Shown piece after piece: positions 44,201 to 45,456 of a DNA stretch of 45,456 bases. Where the stretch lies: assembly GCA_016931495.1 (NCBI GenBank), contig JAFGER010000052.1, positions 1 through 45,456 of the forward strand. Reading direction: 5' to 3'. The translations under genes were made by a program, and so were the position numbers. Numbering within the stretch: the stretch's first letter is position 1; each line of letters starts with the position of its first letter. The notes beneath the pieces were generated by a model. It was not told the origin of the DNA. It did no database searches and worked only from the letters and a program-made list of their open reading frames with translations. The DNA is from Chlorobiaceae bacterium. GTDB taxonomy: Bacteria; Bacteroidota; Chlorobiia; Chlorobiales; Chlorobiaceae.

Positions 44201-45456
44201 GAGTTCGGCAAGCTCCTGGGCGCGCATCGGCTGGCCATCGACCGGCACCTCCGTGAGTTGCGCCTCTGCGATTTCGTCGATACGCCGGTCGATGCTGGCG
44301 AGTTCGGCGTGCGCCCGGTCGATGCGGCTGGTGCAGCGCTCGATCTCCTCGCGAGTGAGCTCCGGATTGAGCTGCGACACTCGCGCCTGAATCGCGTTGA
44401 TCGCGTTCTCGAATTGGCGCAGGCTTTCGCGGTCGCCGGTGAGCATCGCCACGGTCAGCGGCTGCACCTCTTCTGGAATCTTGCCTTGCAGCACCGCGAG
44501 CGCCGGTTCGCCTTTGGAGGTGACGAGCACGCGCCTGCCGGTGGCGAGGTAGTGGCAGATGATGTTGGCGATCGTGTGCGTCTTGCCGGTGCCGGGCGGC
44601 CCCTGCACCGCGACCCCCTCGGCCTGTTCGAGCTGCTTGACGATGGTGACCTGCTCCTGATTGTACGGCAGCGGGAAAAACAGCTCCCGAACCTCGCCGC
44701 CACCGCGATCCGTACCGCCGCCTGACAGCCCCCGGAAGCGAATGTTCTCGAACGGCGCTGGATCGTCCGACGGCAGGGTGACGAATGCAGCGGGGCCTTT
44801 CGGAATGTCGCAACCTTCCGTCAGGCGCTCCTTGAGCCGTTGCAGGTCGTCCAGCAGAAAATTGTTCGACCGGGGCCGCGTGAAGAGCGCCCACGAGTCG
44901 GTGACGACCAGATGCTCGCCCGGCGGCGGAGCGGTTCCGTCTCCTTCCGGCAAAGGCCGGTACGCGCCGTGGCTATCCATGTTGGTGGCGACGAGCTTCA
45001 GAAGGTCGGTGTAAGAACCGGGATCGAACGGCGTGACGGGGTGCTCCTGATTCTGTTCGAGCTGCTGACGCGCCGCTCGCTCCACCTCCACAGCCGCCCG
45101 GCCCACGCAGCTCGCGAACGCATCGCCTTCGTAGCGGGTATCGGTGGCTCGCGGGCGCAAAAAGAGCGCCATCGTCGATTCGTCGAGACCGACCTCCATC
45201 TGCTGGGTCAGCAGCGGATACTCGAAATCGATTTTTGAAACCTTGCCCTGCGACTCCGGCAACGTCAACTGCCAGGTCGCGATTCCAATCCCCCAGACCA
45301 GCTCGGTAGGCCGGGTTGTCTCCTCGGCTTCGAGCTGATGCTTGATGGCAAACAGCGAGCCATACAGATCGATGGTCTGGCGACGCGGTTTTTCGCCCGC
45401 CGCCCACGCCTCCCAGAGCGCCGAGTATTGAGCGAGGGCCTCTTCAAGCGACTCGC
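41294..45456 (-). CDS. Large SF1 (Upf1/Dna2-like) helicase with C-terminal DUF559/Vsr-like nuclease domain, partial at 5' end
   Basis: At least 1385 residues; the frame is open through the right window edge (ESLEEALAQYSALWEAWAAG is the first part seen), so the true start is outside. Walker A is QGPPGTGKTHTIANI (about 44576-44602), Walker B LVIVDEASQSD (about 42530-42560), motif III LVVGDDKQVSPDAGF, motif IV LREHFRCVPPIIAYSNRTFY, motif V RTFQGSERDIIFLSM (about 41930-41955) and motif VI FNVAASRARDRMY (about 41830-41855). A ~550-residue coiled-coil-rich region separates Walker A and B. The C-terminus holds a restriction-like fold: RIDMVVEGAGDLRLGIECDG, DEFHGPDRWPHDLARQRVLE and RAGWTFWRCF. This architecture suits DNA repair or anti-phage defence. 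Confidence 0.88.
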   Translation of the reverse strand, partial: ESLEEALAQYSALWEAWAAGEKPRRQTIDLYGSLFAIKHQLEAEETTRPTELVWGIGIATWQLTLPESQGKVSKIDFEYPLLTQQMEVGLDESTMALFLRPRATDTRYEGDAFASCVGRAAVEVERAARQQLEQNQEHPVTPFDPGSYTDLLKLVATNMDSHGAYRPLPEGDGTAPPPGEHLVVTDSWALFTRPRSNNFLLDDLQRLKERLTEGCDIPKGPAAFVTLPSDDPAPFENIRFRGLSGGGTDRGGGEVRELFFPLPYNQEQVTIVKQLEQAEGVAVQGPPGTGKTHTIANIICHYLATGRRVLVTSKGEPALAVLQGKIPEEVQPLTVAMLTGDRESLRQFENAINAIQARVSQLNPELTREEIERCTSRIDRAHAELASIDRRIDEIAEAQLTEVPVDGQPMRAQELAELVINGQADYGWFDDEISLAPEFAPPISDDEAGRLREARRKLGGDLVYVDANVPSADDLLPPDDVAQLHAVLVRMQEIERLVDQGALPALKAATPDVLDEARQLLGAIDAVRSTLQEIDESGERWAHELRRRCRQQSFEAERLALEALFDEIAALTEARAAFLQRPVEIPPEALGLPKVSEAVQRGAQTGKPFGFVAFASREVKEAVAKVKVAGLPPSSAEEWQQVKSFMELHLRVISFLTRWNQFAPALAAPLLEGGVGELRRIELVASTARKAHQLATQHDVTLVRRAEAVFAQAPVALLHGTSDEIAKVKEHLMVHLSRADLAKAATQLSILKSKLAGTSGPVSEKLAALVDEALGNDALAAERVAAEYAALLGELRRIKALNPELGFVNEAANRFAQAGAPKFAARLRSLPVAQTGEDAALPVNWRMAWSWARVKRHLEQIESRDELVKLSARRRDLEEGLAKLYREMVALAAWMETKLNASPRVLQALQGYATAIRRIGRGTGPNATRHRRDARHHMTSAASAIPCWIMSHAKVSESMPADIGAFDLVIVDEASQSDIWALPAILRGKTILVVGDDKQVSPDAGFVSAERVQELRDRFLAEQPFREAMTPGSSLYDLAARVFAARQVMLREHFRCVPPIIAYSNRTFYKGAIQPLRIPKGSERIDPPLVDVHIENGVRDRSDCNREEASFIADEIAALLADERFAGRTIGVVSLLGMEQAKYIDTLARNRCNTAELFRRKFECGDARTFQGSERDIIFLSMVVDPGNCKALSGNMFEQRFNVAASRARDRMYLVRSVTASHLSDLDLRRSLLHHFDKPLIADKEEAEVLIDRCESGFEREVYSALVERGYRVIPQVKTGAYRIDMVVEGAGDLRLGIECDGDEFHGPDRWPHDLARQRVLERAGWTFWRCFASTWRLHKEEVLAELTGRLSSMGIEPLGSIARAPRLVEKRSLIVSVYEETPRES

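Overview
The window is a chromosomal segment that looks like a green sulfur bacterium (Chlorobiaceae, most like Chlorobaculum). The grounds are a (bacterio)chlorophyll synthase of the BchG/ChlG family next to trpD, a DnaG whose zinc finger has decayed in the way I recall for Bacteroidetes/Chlorobi, a split CarB, an anaerobic HemN, and GC-rich codon use throughout the backbone. This is inference from protein content; no rRNA or tRNA gene is present to confirm it.

Layout. 1-4.8 kb: hemN (cut by the left edge) diverges from purE and a DUF985 cupin, followed by a type II NADH dehydrogenase with a small membrane protein, then argD with a DUF3098-like membrane protein. 4.8-5.37 kb: a gene-free stretch with hairpins and a 221-bp MITE-like element. 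5.37-8.1 kb: a leftward exbB-exbD-exbD-tonB operon with a promoter and a strong terminator. 8.4-13.0 kb: dnaG converges on ribBA-glyA. 13.4-16.9 kb: a stand-alone C-terminal half of CarB, a MoCo-carrier-like protein and two ferritin-fold proteins. 17-26.9 kb: a metallophosphoesterase, glgP-pyrD-ispF, an ABC permease, a probable PPi-dependent phosphofructokinase, ilvE and holB. 27.0-28.2 kb: an AT-rich island with a HEPN-like gene broken (or frameshifted) at an A7 slippery site, then cutA. 28.3-38.96 kb: an M24 peptidase, trpD, bchG, rpmB, rnhA, a membrane-anchored unknown, tilS, psd, tatA, a lamin-tail lipoprotein and recN.

39.0-45.46 kb is the accessory end. It holds two back-to-back mobile gene cassettes (an AT-rich membrane protein and a GNAT acetyltransferase). 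Each carries an integron attC site whose R'' box is the exact reverse complement of that cassette's own leading core, and no integrase gene is visible. To their right lies a decayed fusion of an HXXEE-type membrane protein and an MNT nucleotidyltransferase tail. Its GTG start overlaps the stop of a very large SF1 helicase with a DUF559/Vsr-like nuclease domain, which runs off the right edge.

How the genes fit together: most of the window is housekeeping. It covers haem and bacteriochlorophyll synthesis, purine, pyrimidine, arginine, branched-chain and tryptophan pathways, riboflavin and one-carbon metabolism, glycogen breakdown into glycolysis, iron uptake and storage, DNA replication and repair, and protein export. 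The unusual biology is in the two AT-rich or accessory islands, in the dispersed palindromic repeats between housekeeping genes, and in several enzyme variants (split CarB, PPi-type PFK, zinc-less primase).
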